A stretch of DNA of 64,000 nt from Amorphophallus konjac (GCA_022559845.1 JAHNEJ010001807.1:1-64000), one strand, 5' to 3'; positions 47,501 to 57,861 are shown, counted from the stretch's first letter. The notes: generated from the sequence alone by a model not told the origin. Made by a program: numbers and translations.

Positions 47501-50500
47501 GCCCAGATATATTTTATTTTTTTGATTTCTTAACCTGAATATATATTTCTACAACTTATATGCATTTGTTTATGGTTGGTGGAACAGCTGACTGGTGGAT
47601 AATGGTGAACAACCGAGATGTGGGCAGTAATGCATTGGCTTTCATTGCAATTAGGGTGCTCAGTCAAACAACATCGGCAAGTCAATGTGAAAGAAATTGG
47701 AGCACGTTCAGCCTTATACACTCAAAGGTTCGCAATCGGCTAAAGGCTGAACGGTTAGAAAAATTGGTTTACTGTCGTTACAATATGAGACTGAGAATAA
47801 AGAACATGAAGATAAGACAAATGCTGAGGGACAAACGCGTCCCTGAGGATGGGAGTGCAGGAATTGATGTGGATGCCTTATTTGATGATGGGAATCCCTT
47901 GCAGTATTGGGTGGAGACACGAGAGCAGATTGATGAGCCCGTTTTTTATGATGATGATAGAAGATGGGCAGAGGGCATACTAGATGAAGATGAGCCAAGA
48001 GATCTCGAATTCAGAAGAAATTCAAAGAGGGTCAGAGATACTCGTGCGCACCAGAGAAGGGACCCACCTGGGGTTGTTGATGACATTGAGGAGCAGCATG
48101 ATTTTCAGCCAGCTAGACACTCAGACTCATATAGCAGGCCAGTCACTCCTAGAATGGGCAAACCACTTGCATCCTTAAGAAGAAGTACATCAGTGTATGG
48201 GCAAACTGAGAGAACAAATGCTGCTGCTCGAGAGGACCCGACAATTGAGCAGTTGAAGCAGATTTATTTGAGGCACAAGTCAAGGGGAACATGATTCATG
48301 TCAAGGGTGATTGAAGAAAGCACACCGAAACAGAAAAAAGCACTCCCAAAGGCCAAAAGGCGACTGGCCAGTGATGGTGGTGATGATGATGATGATGATG
48401 ATGATCCTAGTGCAGCTGCAGGTGCTACAGGTGCTACAGGTGCTGCAGGTGGCGGTGGAGATGCTGGTGGTCCTTCCTCCTACGCAGACACAGGCAGAGG
48501 ATACAGTCAGGGTGAGGGAGGACATGATTCACAGAATCAATATGGGCATCCATCAGGTTATGGAGGTGGCCAACAGGAGGCAGCGATTTATGGGTGGGGT
48601 CATGAACCGGAGGCAACGATTTATGGGTGGGGTCATGAACCAACATTCCAGTTCCATCCACATCCGGCCAGTTCCTCTTCTCATCCTCAAGATTCTTATG
48701 CTGATACTGGATTCCAATCAAGCCAACCAAACACTCCAAGAGGGATCCAAAGAGGGATGCAGGACTTGACTACCTTATTGTTTGGTTATAGTGAATATAG
48801 ACCATACATGCAACCTTCTTATGGGTATGAACATGAAAAGCCAGACGACGAGGGAGAAGGTTATAGTTATTACCCATATTAGTGTCTCTTCATTTAGGTA
48901 AAGATCATTTAATTTCCGTAACATTTACTGTGTCTAATTAGGTTTATTGTAATGCTTGAACCTACTTTATGCTTAGTATGTACTCAAGAATATTAGTTTA
49001 ACATGTTCAATGTTTGAATTTTAATGTCTACTTCATGTTTATTGCACTTAATCTAATTTCTTTACAATCAAATATCTGTCTAATGAATTTTCTGATTTTT
49101 ATGTGATTATTAACTTTATATCTATTTATATCTATTTGTTTATGAATTTTTAGGTCCATTTTCAATTTTTTTAAGCTTTTGATTGGGTTTCGGCCGGTTT
49201 CGGCTGAAACCGAGTCCGAAACCGACACTGCCAACATTGTCTGGACCTGATCCATGCCTGGTCTTGGCCTCTCTGTGTGTGTCTATATATATATTTATGT
49301 ATATATATTTCTGAGAAGAGTTTTTTTTTGGGTAGTTTTCACCCCCCTTTTCCAACCACACCCAACAGAATGGTGGGAGGGAAGGAAAAGGCACGTTGCA
49401 CACCATGGTCTTGATGGAGAAGCATGGTGGCATCAGTGAAGTGCGGCAGCCTTTTGCGACTTGCGCGTGTCTCTATGTTTGTATGTATGCGTATAGTAAA
49501 TGCCTCATGTTTATTAGCAAAACCACTTCAATTTGGGTATGCTCTATCTTCTTATGGATTGTAACTTAATCACCTGTATAGTGAAGGTAAAAGTAAAGGA
49601 GTTTAAGGGAAGCTGTATGTTAGGGGTGTGCCTTGATCTGCAAGCAAGCAGAGTCGTTGTTGTACTCTTATTTGGAGCTTGTCTGGGACTCTGGGTAGGC
49701 ATTAGGGGGCAATCCTAATGGGATTAGGAGACAATTGGGAGTCTTCTATAAATATGGCTGTAATCCAGGGATGGAGAGACCGAAAGACATCAGGTGTTCG
49801 GGAGCTCTCTGGGAGAAGGTGTAAATTTTTTCGTAATGAAAAGTGTGGTTCCTCCAAATCTCTCTCGTTCTCTCTCATGGTGTGTGCATGTGTGTGATTG
49901 CTGTCTCGCCAGTGTGTCGACCCTAACAAATTGGTATGAGAGTTGGGCTGCTGGACGAGAAGTGGTGTTCACAATGCCCACTGGAGTTCAAGAAAAGAGC
50001 GATGTTTTCCCACGAACACCCGGCTCTCCTGCGGCGTGCGGGAGTGCAGCCGGTGGCTGCAGGATGGTGCTGGGGATGCCACAGCATGAGGCAGCACACG
50101 GCGGCAGGCTGGCACCAAGGCTCGCACCAGTAGGCAAAGTAGGTCGGCTGTCGCGGAGTTTGGTGGTTGTGCAAGGCCGCACAGTGGGGCGGCGCAGGTG
50201 CCAGTCACACTGATCGCAGGAGATTGCGGTGGTTTTTGGCTTCAGCAGACACAATAAAGGCAGTGACGGTGCAACAGCGGACGCTGGGCTGCGCGATCCA
50301 GCAGCGGCGGCGGCGGTTGGGCGCTGTAGGGCCATGCAGCCAGCGGCAGGCAGTGGCGTTGTGCGGCTGGTGGTGTGTTGGGCGGCTACTTCGGCGGTTG
50401 TTGTCGGGGAGGTGACTGGTGATGGCGAAGGCCCGAATGAGGCTGTGGGCACTGGAGAGGATGGCTGTGGTGGGCGGCTGGGTGAGGCGCGCGTGCCCCG

Positions 50501-53500
50501 GCTGGGAGCAGCGCGGTGGTGAAGAGAACGGTGGGGGTGTTGGCGGTGGTCGTCAGAGAGGTGGCCGGTGGTGGCGGTGGTAGCCGGAGAGGCAGCCGGC
50601 AACTTTTATGGATCTGAGAGAGGCTTCACCCATTGAGGGTGGCGGCTAGTCCCATCGTAAAGGAGGAGGAGGGGGAGGAGAGAGAAATACTAATAAAAAA
50701 AGAGAGGCCTTTTAAGGTAATTGGATCTAGGATTATTAGGTCCATTTTGGGATCGAGTTTGGATATAGGTATTTAGTGGGCCTGATACACCTGTTGGATT
50801 TGGGTCCAAGTGGAGTTTGGGTCTGAAAATGGGTCCGTACATACCGTTTAGGAGATCCATCTCACTGGATTGACAAGTGGGTGATCTGACGGTTAGGACT
50901 ATTTTGCTCAGATCGGAGGCAATCGGATGCGGAATTGGGCAATCTGTCTATCTCTAGGTTTTCAGGCACCCCGGACGCGTTGGACGGTGTGGATTGGACA
51001 AATTTTGCTCTGATTGGGAGGTTTGTGTAGGAGGGTGTGAAGATCGACAGAGATCAAGGTGATCAGATAGATCAAGGCTGATTAGGGAGCATCGATGGAG
51101 GATATTGGGGGCACAATTTAGAAGATAGCAGAGAAGGTTATGAGCTTCTTCGTGGAACCTTTTAATGGCTACAATGATTTTACACTATGGCAACAATGTG
51201 TGAAGAATACTTTGACGCGGGAAGGGCTGGTGAAAGCTCTCAACGATGAGACTGAGAAACCAGAGAAGCTATCAGCTGAGGCATGGCAAGAGATGTATGA
51301 CTTGGTGAATAGCACAATATAGCTATTTCTGGCAGATAATAGGCTTCGGGAGGTGATCGGCTTGGATGATCCGATAATAGTCTAGAAAAAGTTGGAGAGC
51401 AAGTGAAAGTCCAGTTCAATAACAAACCGAATGTTTCTCAAAAGGAAACTATATGGCCTGATGGAGGAGGGAGCACGATTGGAGACTTATCTAGATGAGT
51501 ACAACAAGATTTTGACAGAGGTGTTTGCCCTGGACGTGAAGATTGATGAAGAGGACAAGGCACTTCTCTTGTTAGCATCATTTCTTGCGTCGTGTGATCA
51601 TATTTTGGCTACATTGCTGTTTGGGAAAAATACTCTAAAGTTCGATGATGCAGTCACTTTGTTGCTCATGAACGAGTCACGACGGAAGAGCGGCGGCGAT
51701 CGGACATCAAGTGAGGGTAATCTTTTGATTGCAGGTGGAGGTCGAGGGAGATCAGATGAGAGGTAGGGGTGTAGAAAGAGCAGGGGTCATTCCAAGTCAC
51801 AGGTTCCTCAAACGTGTTACTATTGTGATCAAGAAGGCCATATGAAGAGGGATTGTCCGGTGCGAAAGGAGAATGTGAAGCTGCGGAAAGAGAAGAGATA
51901 TCACTTGTCGGGACAATTGTGAAAGACATAGAGGAAATTTTAATCTTGTGCATGACATCTGTAGGTGAGGGAGATTCAGGTTAGATTGTAGATTCTGGTT
52001 GCTCATTTCATGTGTTCGGATAGGGAGCAGTTTACCACATATCAGGCATGTGACGGTGGCTTGGTCTAGTTGGCAAACGACATGGAGTGCACAGTTGCCG
52101 GAGGGGATCCGTGTGAGTTCATATGTTTGATGGAGTGGTGCGTACACTGACTGCGGTCCAGCATATGCCAAATCTGCAGAAGAACGTGGTCTCATTGTGA
52201 ATCTTAGATTCAAGAGCTTACCGATGCACTCTTGAAGGTGGTGCTCTTAGAGCATGTAGAGTACAATTTATATTGCGGGGATATATGATGGACTGCGTGT
52301 ACAGGCTCGTTGGGAGGGTCGACAAAGGCATGGCTCAAGCAAGTCTATCATAAGCGAGTAGTATGGATCAACAGAGCACTCGGTCTGTTGGTAGTGGAAC
52401 GTGGAGGAAGTGGGTCATTGTCGCTTCGGATATCGATGGTGGTCGTGGTCTCTCATGTCGATTGAGAGAGGTGGTGCCACATTGAGGCATGCAGTAGTGC
52501 TGAGTTGTGTGAGACACCTAACTAGGGTGCGGGCATCTAGGTATATGATGCGGGGCTGGCGGACAGGTTGTGGATTTGACATTGGGTTGATCTTCAGGTG
52601 GCTTGGGATTCAAGCCAATGTGGGGATTTGTTAGGGGTATCTTGATCCGCAAGTAAGTAGAGTCGATGTTGGACTCTTACTTGTAGTCTGCCTAGGACTC
52701 TGGGTAGGCATTAGGAGGCAATCCTAATGGGATTAGGAGACTGCTGGGACTCTTCTATAAATACGGCTATAATCCCGGGGGTGGAGAGACCAGAAGGCAT
52801 CGGGTGTCTGGGAACCACCAAGGGGAGGGTGTAGTTCTTTTTTAGTGAAAAGTGCAGTTCCTCCAAATATCTATCTTGTTCTCTCTCGTGGTGTGTGCGT
52901 GTGTGTGATTATTGTCTCGCTGTCCCACTCCTAACACTGTATGTACCTCCATTTGTCAGATGATAAAGAAGTTTGTTGATGTCATGTGGCAATGCATTGA
53001 TGTTTATGTCTGTTGACGCTATGCTACTAAATTGATTGAAATCTTCATGTCAACTCGGGGACATAGCTATCATTAGTGACTTTTTTCAATGAAGTTCTAG
53101 ATTCCATTTCTTGAACTCTAATATTATGACACCCTTTATGTTTTCAGTTCTGCTGTTGGATTTTACATTATGCTTCGAGCTGTTGACCGGTTTGCTGCAA
53201 ATTACAATAGATTCCCCGGAGTTTTTGATGGGTATGACACCATATGCTATTCCTTTTCTTTATTCCCTTCAAATATAGTTACACTCGGAAATCATTGTGC
53301 CAAGTTGCTTAATTTAGCTATAGTGAACGCAACAGGAACATGGACGAGGACATCTCTCGGTTGAAGGCCATTGCTGTTGGCTTATTAACTGAGGCAGGTT
53401 GCAATGCATCATCCTTGTCTGAGGATTTGATCAGTGAAATGTGCAGATTCGGAGCAGCAGAGCTCCACGCGGTCGCCGCATTTGTGGGGGGTGTTGCCTC

Positions 53501-53672
53501 ACAAGAAGTAATCAAGGTTCGTTCTTGATACCATAGCCTCTTTGATCATACTATTGAACTTGATCCATACTCAACTCTTCCACTTCAGCTCATCACTCAA
53601 CAATTTGTGCCCAAGTCTGGTACTTTCATCTTCAATGGCATCGATCACAAGTCTCAGTTGTTGTCATTATAG
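29564..53672 (+). CDS. AXR1: NEDD8/RUB-activating enzyme E1 regulatory subunit AXR1
   Basis: With ECR1 this protein forms the heterodimeric E1 that adenylates and charges RUB/NEDD8 for cullin modification, needed for SCF function and auxin response. Fourteen exons fit GT/AG introns: 29564-29604, 30579-30751, 30836-30999, 31385-31495, 31597-31676, 31861-32011, 32096-32189, 33281-33369, 37646-37719, 37823-37985, 40763-40848, 53148-53231, 53336-53516, 53589-53672. They total 1575 bp (524 residues), close to the known ~540. Exon 1 gives MAAERKTKYDRQLR. Exon 2 holds the ThiF-type block CLLNCGPTGSETLKNLVLGG and DLGNNFM. Exon 3 has GQSKAKCVC and FLQELNDAVKAKF. Exon 13 has EMCRFGAAELHAVAAFVGG and QEVIK. 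Exon 14 ends FNGIDHKSQLLSL. AXR1 lacks the catalytic cysteine, which ECR1 supplies. Introns 8 and 11 are swollen by transposons. The frame is intact throughout. Confidence 0.93.
29605..30578 (+). other. AXR1 intron 1
   Basis: A 974-bp intron with GT at 29605 and a gtgcag acceptor at 30578. No other feature is recognised. Confidence 0.8.
31000..31384 (+). other. AXR1 intron 3
   Basis: A 385-bp AT-rich intron (GT at 31000, acag at 31384). Nothing else is seen. Confidence 0.8.
32272..32640 (-). repeat. Possible LINE 3' tail in AXR1 intron 7
   Basis: Poly-T followed by gggggaaggtgaccaatggc and CACAATTCACTGAAG matches the start of the LINE tail at 37284 (ggaaggtggtcacagatcac). This suggests a minus-strand LINE end of the same family. 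A C-run joined to an A-run (about 32548-32583) lies inside it. Intron 7 spans 32190-33280; the remainder holds nothing recognisable. Confidence 0.4.
32548..32583. repeat. Poly-C/poly-A compound homopolymer
   Basis: About 17 C followed directly by about 18 A within AXR1 intron 7. Its exact length is liable to sequencing error. Confidence 0.8.
33776..34390 (-). pseudogene. LINE reverse transcriptase C-terminal fragment in AXR1 intron 8
   Basis: A minus-strand frame contains SWSPSLRRGQKDDELKTTST and DHYVWNRGNGVYFV, resembling the region between the RT and zf-RVT domains of plant LINEs (SLRRGLxDxEL, DxxVWxxxxxGxFSV). Later broken frames (to 33776) look like decayed continuation. Stops and frameshifts are present. 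Confidence 0.5.
34391..35210 (-). pseudogene. LINE zf-RVT fragment and tail in AXR1 intron 8
   Basis: The minus strand near 34972-34790 reads VCVFCESFEETIWIHLFLKC, matching the zf-RVT Cys/His pattern (C-x2-C ... H-LF--C) of plant LINEs. The lower-coordinate part (34440-34640) contains ctaccaagatggcagaa, also present in the LINE tail at 37284-37555. It is broken by frameshifts. Confidence 0.55.
35405..36630 (-). pseudogene. 5'-truncated LINE with zf-RVT domain in AXR1 intron 8
   Basis: Minus-strand pieces in order include DFNFALLSKWLWRLAGG (about 36570), QCLFWKDR (about 36350), DAWTWRWGRKGTFLMRSTYS (about 36100), KVKLLTWRISHGKLPTCDRL (about 35980) and DETLDHLFVGCTYSQEVWDG (about 35870). This is the standard C-terminal order of a plant LINE ORF2. 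The run of T at 35405-35414 is the remnant of its poly(A) tail. In-frame stops and frameshifts occur. The 36539-36590 segment is partly repeated at 36785-36830. Confidence 0.7.
37284..37555 (-). mobile_element. 272-bp LINE tail with 17-bp target duplication
   Basis: The sequence gttcattgcctttattt occurs at 37267-37283 and again at 37556-37572. Between them is poly-T followed by LINE-tail sequence shared with 34391-34640 and 32272 (accaagatggyagaa). Poly-T on the plus strand means a minus-strand insertion by target-primed reverse transcription. It sits 74 bp before AXR1 exon 9. Confidence 0.8.
37986..40762 (+). other. AXR1 intron 10
   Basis: A 2.78-kb intron (GT at 37986, ttcag acceptor at 40762). 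A purine-rich segment at 38160-38700 (ggaggaaggagactctctcg, gggtgggccaaaatgtg) looks repeat-derived, but I cannot place it. The rest is ordinary AT-rich intron. Confidence 0.6.
42770..43075. repeat. GC-rich inverted-repeat array upstream of a TATA box
   Basis: Palindromic units such as cggaggggacccccctccgg (42861-42880), cggaggggactccccctccg (42921) and ccggagggggtccccctccg (about 43013) recur about every 30-60 bp. A gggtataaaaggac TATA-like box follows at about 43127. The plan resembles an LTR U3, but I could not fix ends or a target duplication. Confidence 0.6.
43127..43136 (+). promoter_or_regulatory. TATA-like box downstream of hairpin array
   Basis: The sequence gtataaaagg lies about 60 bp after the hairpin array. 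It may be the promoter of an unrecognised LTR element in AXR1 intron 11. Confidence 0.35.
44190..44420. repeat. hAT-2 left subterminal CGGCCGAAAC motifs
   Basis: At least seven copies of cggccgaaa or ttcggcc/cggcccgaaa within about 220 bp, several arranged as palindromes. The right end repeats the motif at 49190-49225. Confidence 0.8.
44807..45345. repeat. 3.5-copy ~152-bp tandem repeat in hAT-2
   Basis: Units begin ataaaaattgggrctttcgt at about 44807, 44961 and 45113, with a partial at 45265. Each contains ttattaagcccta-type and gacgaaattg segments. It lies between the left end and the transposase start. Confidence 0.85.
45419..48882 (+). pseudogene. hAT-2 transposase (BED finger, DUF659, hAT dimerisation), broken
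   Basis: The start MPRRQQTQEQQGQ is at 45419. A BED finger follows (VKCNYCGREL), broken by TAA at 45563-45565 and then a frameshift before RQCDHCPREVREEM. The DUF659/catalytic region runs 45588-46640 (CTIMCDGWAGTTKKSMVNFL, VVTDNEASYKAAG, LPCAAHCLDLMLEDIG) and ends in a TGA (46638-46640) where the alignment continues. Another in-frame TAG is at 46866-46868. More exons lie at 46869-47141, 47217-47350 and about 47430. The hAT dimerisation domain starts near 47650 (LSQTTSASQCERNWSTFSLI). A TGA near 48292 precedes an Asp/Gly/Tyr-rich tail (48298-48882). Five or so lesions mean no active enzyme. Confidence 0.8.
49618..49928 (+). repeat. Copia element 5' LTR
   Basis: 311 bp, TG...CA, with a ctataaatat TATA box at about 49746. 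Confidence 0.9.
49929..51070 (+). other. Copia element leader, GC-rich, no gene seen
   Basis: The leader holds the primer site and then GCGGC-rich sequence (49990-50600) with low-complexity frames on both strands. No domain is recognisable. Confidence 0.5.
51140..52230 (+). pseudogene. Copia Gag and protease remnant
   Basis: Gag pieces: FNGYNDFTLWQQCVKNTL (51170) and YNKILTEVFALDVKIDEEDK (about 51500), then a zinc knuckle CYYCDQEGHMKRDCP (about 51818) of the C-x2-C-x4-H-x4-C type. A protease-like DSGCSF motif follows near 51990. Stops (for example near 51320 and 51383) and frameshifts break it. The UBN2-like gag and knuckle order is that of plant Copia elements. Confidence 0.75.
52629..52936 (+). 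repeat. Copia element 3' LTR
   Basis: 308 bp, TG...CA, with clear but diverged similarity to the 5' LTR and a ctataaatac TATA box. Confidence 0.9.
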
Positions 53673-55159
53673 CACCGGAGCATCAGAAGGTAATGCTAGT
53701 TCAGCTCTTGGACTGGGAAAATCCTATAATTCAGCTCCTGGGCACGGAAAATCCTATGTGTCAGTGATGTCTGCAATTTCTCTGACCATCCTCTGTTTGC
53801 AGATGTCTTGCTCTTTAAATCATCCTAGGCGAAATTTTCTATTAACTTGTGGAGGCATCACCTGCCTGGGGTGACCCATTTGGCACTGAAGTGCTTCTGA
53901 AGGCAATACAGAGTGTACAGTCGAGACAATTAAATTATCTTTATAGGTGCCAACCAGTTCAGTTTACAACGTGTACTGCATGTACGCCTGCATATAGCAA
54001 CCTTGTTTGTGAGGCTTTGGCATCACCAAGGGAACACACGGCCTGGCTCATACCGAATCTTAGTGCGAAACTGTTTTGTTGCTGGGTTGGAACTGCTTGT
54101 ACATCATTAGCGTGAAATGTGACTCCATCCTTAATTTTTTAAAAAAGTTTTTGGAGTGATTCTTAAGGTATCATACGTCACCATATGCTTATCTAAAATA
54201 ATTAAAAATAAAATAATTATATAAAATTAAAAATAAAACAAATTAATTTTAAAAGAATAAGGTTAATATTATTTATTTGATCTGATTTTTTATTTTGATT
54301 TAAAATAATTTAATGATAACGTGATTTGCATATCAAGTTAAAGTATTTTTAATTTATTTTAAAAAATTTATAAATTAAAGATTCTGCACACTTAAAATGT
54401 GAGGCACATCCGGGTGCACAGTGAGTCTTAACTCAGAATTTATGTATAATATACATGTCACGAGAAAAAGATACAGGAAGCATGCGTGCTTATATTTGTA
54501 AGAATGGGTGGCCACCCTTTCACTCACTGAATATTTTTATCGCAATTGTCGTCAATGACTTTGAGATATTAATATAAGCTTTATTTCGCAAACAAACATC
54601 TCCTTAAGATATTAATATATTAAGATAGTAAAATACGAAGGCAACAACATAATAATATGATATGATAAATAGTTATGTAATGACATTAACATAACGTAAT
54701 AATGGGAATAAACGTGAAGACATAATGAGATGGTAATATATTGTGATAATAATACAATAATCATTACCAACACAATAGCAACATATGAATGTGCATGGTA
54801 ATATAGTAACGTATAGTAAGGTAATAAATGATAATGTATCAACGTAGTAAATTAGTAATGTAGCAATGTTAGGCATATTATATTATTACTTTAATATATT
54901 ACTATCTTAGTGTACTCATGTGTTAACGCATTTTTACGTTATTACATTGTTATATTACTTCTTATTAGATTTTTTTCCCATGGTAGTAATCTTTATATAT
55001 TACTCTGCTAATACGTTTTTATATTACTATTTTACTACACTATTACGATACCTTACTATGTTAATACTTCAAAACGTCAAAGGGATGTCATTGAAAGGGG
55101 TATACAATGAAGTGAGGGCTGTGAAAATTTCACATGGGCAAGAATTGAGTTCGCGGGGG
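53673..55159 (+). other. AXR1 3' flank and intergenic AT-rich DNA
   Basis: Just after the stop, a ggaaaatcctat segment is repeated (53716-53756). The AXR1 3' UTR probably lies in the first few hundred bases, but no clear poly(A) signal can be chosen. 54600-55060 is a degenerate taatg/atatta-rich stretch. No gene is seen. Confidence 0.5.
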
Positions 55160-55622
55160 TAGGGTTTGTCGACCCATTCGTATCGATCTTACCGACCGTA
55201 TTGATCATGGCCTGGTATCGCACCGTACTGTTACGTACAGAGACAAAATAGACACTTTAACATATATATTCTAACTAAAATTATTCATATGATTTGTTAG
55301 ATTAATTGGTTAAGGTATGTGTTTTTTAAATGTAATGCTTGAAACTCACTTGCTTTATGCGTTTTTACAATTTTTAATGTAAAAAAATAAAGAAAAACAT
55401 ACAAAGAGTGCGTGTCGCACGTTTCGAACTCGTGTCTTCACTAACAATTGAAGCGTCTTTAACTAACTTAATTACATATTAACTATTATTAATATAAAAT
55501 AAAATATTTAATATTTAAAATAATATTAGTAGTGTATCGATTACATACTACGTATCAGTCATCGACTGGTATGATTCGACACGTGTAGTCCGAGACACAC
55601 CGTACCAATTTGTCAAACCTTA
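55160..55622. mobile_element. Possible non-autonomous hAT element related to hAT-1
   Basis: The left end TAGGGTTTGTCGACCC resembles the hAT-1 end CAGGGTTTGCCGACCC. The right end reads GTCAAACCTTA, close to hAT-1 GGTAAACCTTG. The flanks cgcggggg and cataggag differ only by transitions, so the 8-bp duplication is doubtful. No coding sequence. Confidence 0.45.
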
Positions 55623-56755
55623 CATAGGAGTATAGTTAATTTTTGAAAAATTAATTGGTGGTTTCTATCTAAGAGAGTGTTTTATTTATCAGTCCCTCCA
55701 AAACATCCACGTAATTTTCAATCCATCTCTATGGACTTATATTTTTAGTCATTCTAGTGACATTCCATCAAATGCCTAAACCACTCCTCTTTCTCTCTTT
55801 CTCTATTCCCCCTCTTCATTCTCTTCGGCCCTTTTTTATAACTGAATTGGAAAAATAGTGAACTTAAAGTTAGGTAAGTTATTCCTATTTTTTTACTTTT
55901 TACACTAGAACATATCCAGGTTAGAGTGAAATACCTCGTTCTACATTAAACCGCAGTATGCTTATTGTGCCCTCTTTGATAGAGGGATATCCCCTATTTA
56001 TCTCGGGGATAAGTCATATTTATCTCAGGGATAAGTCATATTTTATCTATTTTTTAATTTGATAGGATAATAAAATTAATTCGGTTATCGATTACAACGA
56101 GGGATAATCCTCATGTATCCCGGTTAAACTGACCTAGCAAATTAAACTGGTGAAATAATTTATCCCCTCATTTAATCCGTTTGCTAAAATAAATGAGGCT
56201 AAAGTACGAGATAAATTAACTTACGAGTAATATCCCTCCATATGTGTATCCCTCTTTCAAAAGGGAGTCTTGTTTGTTTGCATGATAGAGTCAGATTAAC
56301 TTGAATATCTTACCCTTATCTATCCTAGTCGATTTGATTATGCGGATCTCATATTCTGGTAAGTATCTAGGTTAAGAGTCAATATCCGAGTTAAGAGTTG
56401 ATTAATTTTTTCAAGAGAAAAGGCGAAAGAAGATAACTTCGCTTATGATATCTCTCGGTCACTGTAAAATTATTTATTCTTTAAAATAATCTAACCCCCA
56501 TTATAATATATCCTTAACATAATCTGCAAAACAAACATGGCTTTAGAGATTTTGGGTTCTCACCTTTTTTATGATTATCTCTCACTGCCTACTAAAATCT
56601 ATCTTCTCCAAAATCTAGTGAAAAGATTTGATTGGGAGGGGGGAGGGAAGGGGTGGGGCGGGAGATTATGACACCATAATTTCTCCCCAAAAATCTTTTC
56701 AAATGTGTCCCAAGATAATATATTATTGACACATCATTATAATTAATACCACATT
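55623..56755. other. Intergenic AT-rich DNA, no gene seen
   Basis: Contains repeated gggataagtcatattta-type phrases near 56005-56045 and a G-rich run at 56635-56660. Repeat-derived but unassigned. Confidence 0.4.
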
Positions 56756-56756
56756 G

Positions 56757-57635
56757 TTATCTCTAATGAGAGAGATAGAGAGAGAGAGAGAGAGTTTAGG
56801 GCTATCACCCCCCCCCCTCAGGACGTGGGCTGCAGAGAAAGAGATCCCCTTCAATGTGATAACACGGTAGCCATGACATGACATTGCAGTAAGGGAGACC
56901 GCCCCCTCAACACACTCTCTCTGTGATCTGTGTCCGTGTTCTCTCTTTCTTTCTGAGTGGAGGTGCCGACGTTGAAGGGCTAGACAATAATGTAATAGAA
57001 TAATTGTGATATGTAATAATATCTTATCATATTTATTCCTGAAATGGGGCAATATATAGTAATGTGGTATGAGTATTGTAGTAACAGAAACATAGTCTCT
57101 AGTGGTCTCTCTTCCTCTCTCGTTGCAGTCTCTCACTCAAAGAACATGTGCACAATATCGATGACATGTTACTAATATTGTATTAAGGATATGGCATTAC
57201 GATGATACGATCTACCCCTGGCGTCGACACCTCCACTCAACTTGGGGGGTTTGCAAAAGGAGAAAAAGAAGGAGAGAGAGAGAGAGGGTAGAGAGCGTGA
57301 TAAAGAGAGAAGAAAAATGTAGAAAGAGAGAGATTGCAAAGAGAGGGTAACTGAGAGAGAGAGAGTTCATAATGCTGGAGGGGTCTCTTCTGATGATGTC
57401 ACCCTCTTCCACCGGGGTGGGGGTTGGAGAGAGAGAGAGAGGAGGAGGACGTATTGCAATAGTAAATAGTAATACTAGCAATAATGCAGTCTCTCTCCCC
57501 CCCCCCCCCCCCCTCTTCATTGCGATTTTTCACTCAAAAGACCTATAAACATGATCAGGGGCAGATTACTAATTTCGCGTTAGGAATAAATTATTATCAT
57601 CTCCCTCTTTCGCGTCGACCCCTCCACTGAGCTTA
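56757..57635. repeat. Diverged duplication with (GA)n and poly-C tracts
   Basis: Two related blocks, about 57060-57260 and 57470-57660, share cagtctctc, cactcaaa, ttactaat and gcgtcgaccctccact-type phrases in the same order. (GA)n tracts at 56765-56795 and 57270-57290 and a C-run at 57499-57512 lie within. Confidence 0.5.
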
Positions 57636-57861
57636 AGGTTGCGTTTCTAAAGGTTTTTGGGAGGTAAAATCTTCACCTTCATAAGATTTTCGAAATGGCG
57701 TGTCCCATCAAATTTTGTAAAAATAGAGATTTTGAAAAAATAGAGAGAGATGGGAAGAAAAAGAGTGAGTGAAAAAAATCTTCAAAAATTGTCTCTGCTC
57801 CATCCCTCTCTAAAAGATTTTGACAATAATCTTGAATTTTTTCGCGTTTCCAAACACGGCC
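57636..57861. mobile_element. Harbinger/Tourist-like MITE
   Basis: The ends AGGTTGCGTTTCTAAA and, in reverse, AAGGCCGTGTTTGGAAA form an imperfect inverted repeat. TTA lies on both sides (57633-57635 and 57862-57864), as expected for a PIF/Harbinger insertion. About 226 bp, AT-rich, non-coding. Confidence 0.5.

Larger units (their letters stand above)
44176..49239 (+). mobile_element. hAT DNA transposon 2, complete ends, in AXR1 intron 11
   Basis: The left end is CATAGATGGCAATATCGG. The right end in reverse is CAATGTTGGCAGTGTCGG. The 8-bp TCTGGACC flanks both sides exactly (44168-44175 and 49240-49247). Subterminal DNA carries repeated palindromic TTTCGGCCGAAAC motifs (44190-44400 and 49190-49225), likely transposase-binding sites. 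A plus-strand transposase pseudogene fills 45419-48882. It has the same orientation as AXR1. Confidence 0.95.
49618..52936 (+). mobile_element. Copia-type LTR retrotransposon, internally deleted, in AXR1 intron 11
   Basis: The 5' LTR is 49618-49928 and the 3' LTR is 52629-52936; both begin TGTTAGGGG and end CCTAACA. CTGTA flanks both sides (49613-49617 and 52937-52941). A primer site (TGGTATGAGAG, 49932) resembles the tRNA-iMet type with changes, and a purine tract (tgtgggga) precedes the 3' LTR. Inside are a gag remnant and a decayed protease. Integrase, RT and RNase H are absent. The LTRs differ at many positions, so the insertion is old. It has the same orientation as AXR1. Confidence 0.9.
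40849..53147 (+). other. AXR1 intron 11 (12.3 kb), host to several transposons
   Basis: Bounded by TACAG|gtttgtc and ttttcag|TTCTG. Splicing keeps the frame. It contains a GC-rich hairpin array (42.5-43.1 kb), hAT-2 (44176-49239) and a Copia element (49618-52936). The gaps 40849-42440, 43280-44167, 49248-49612 and 52942-53147 show no gene. Confidence 0.85.

Noticed and set aside
48298..48882. Separate host gene for an Asp/Gly/Tyr-rich protein
   Set aside because: Same frame as the hAT-2 dimerisation exon with one TGA between, and inside the transposon ends, so it is the transposase tail.
54612..54876. Tyr/Leu-rich minus-strand ORFs
   Set aside because: AT-rich degenerate repeat; hydrophobic composition follows from the base composition.
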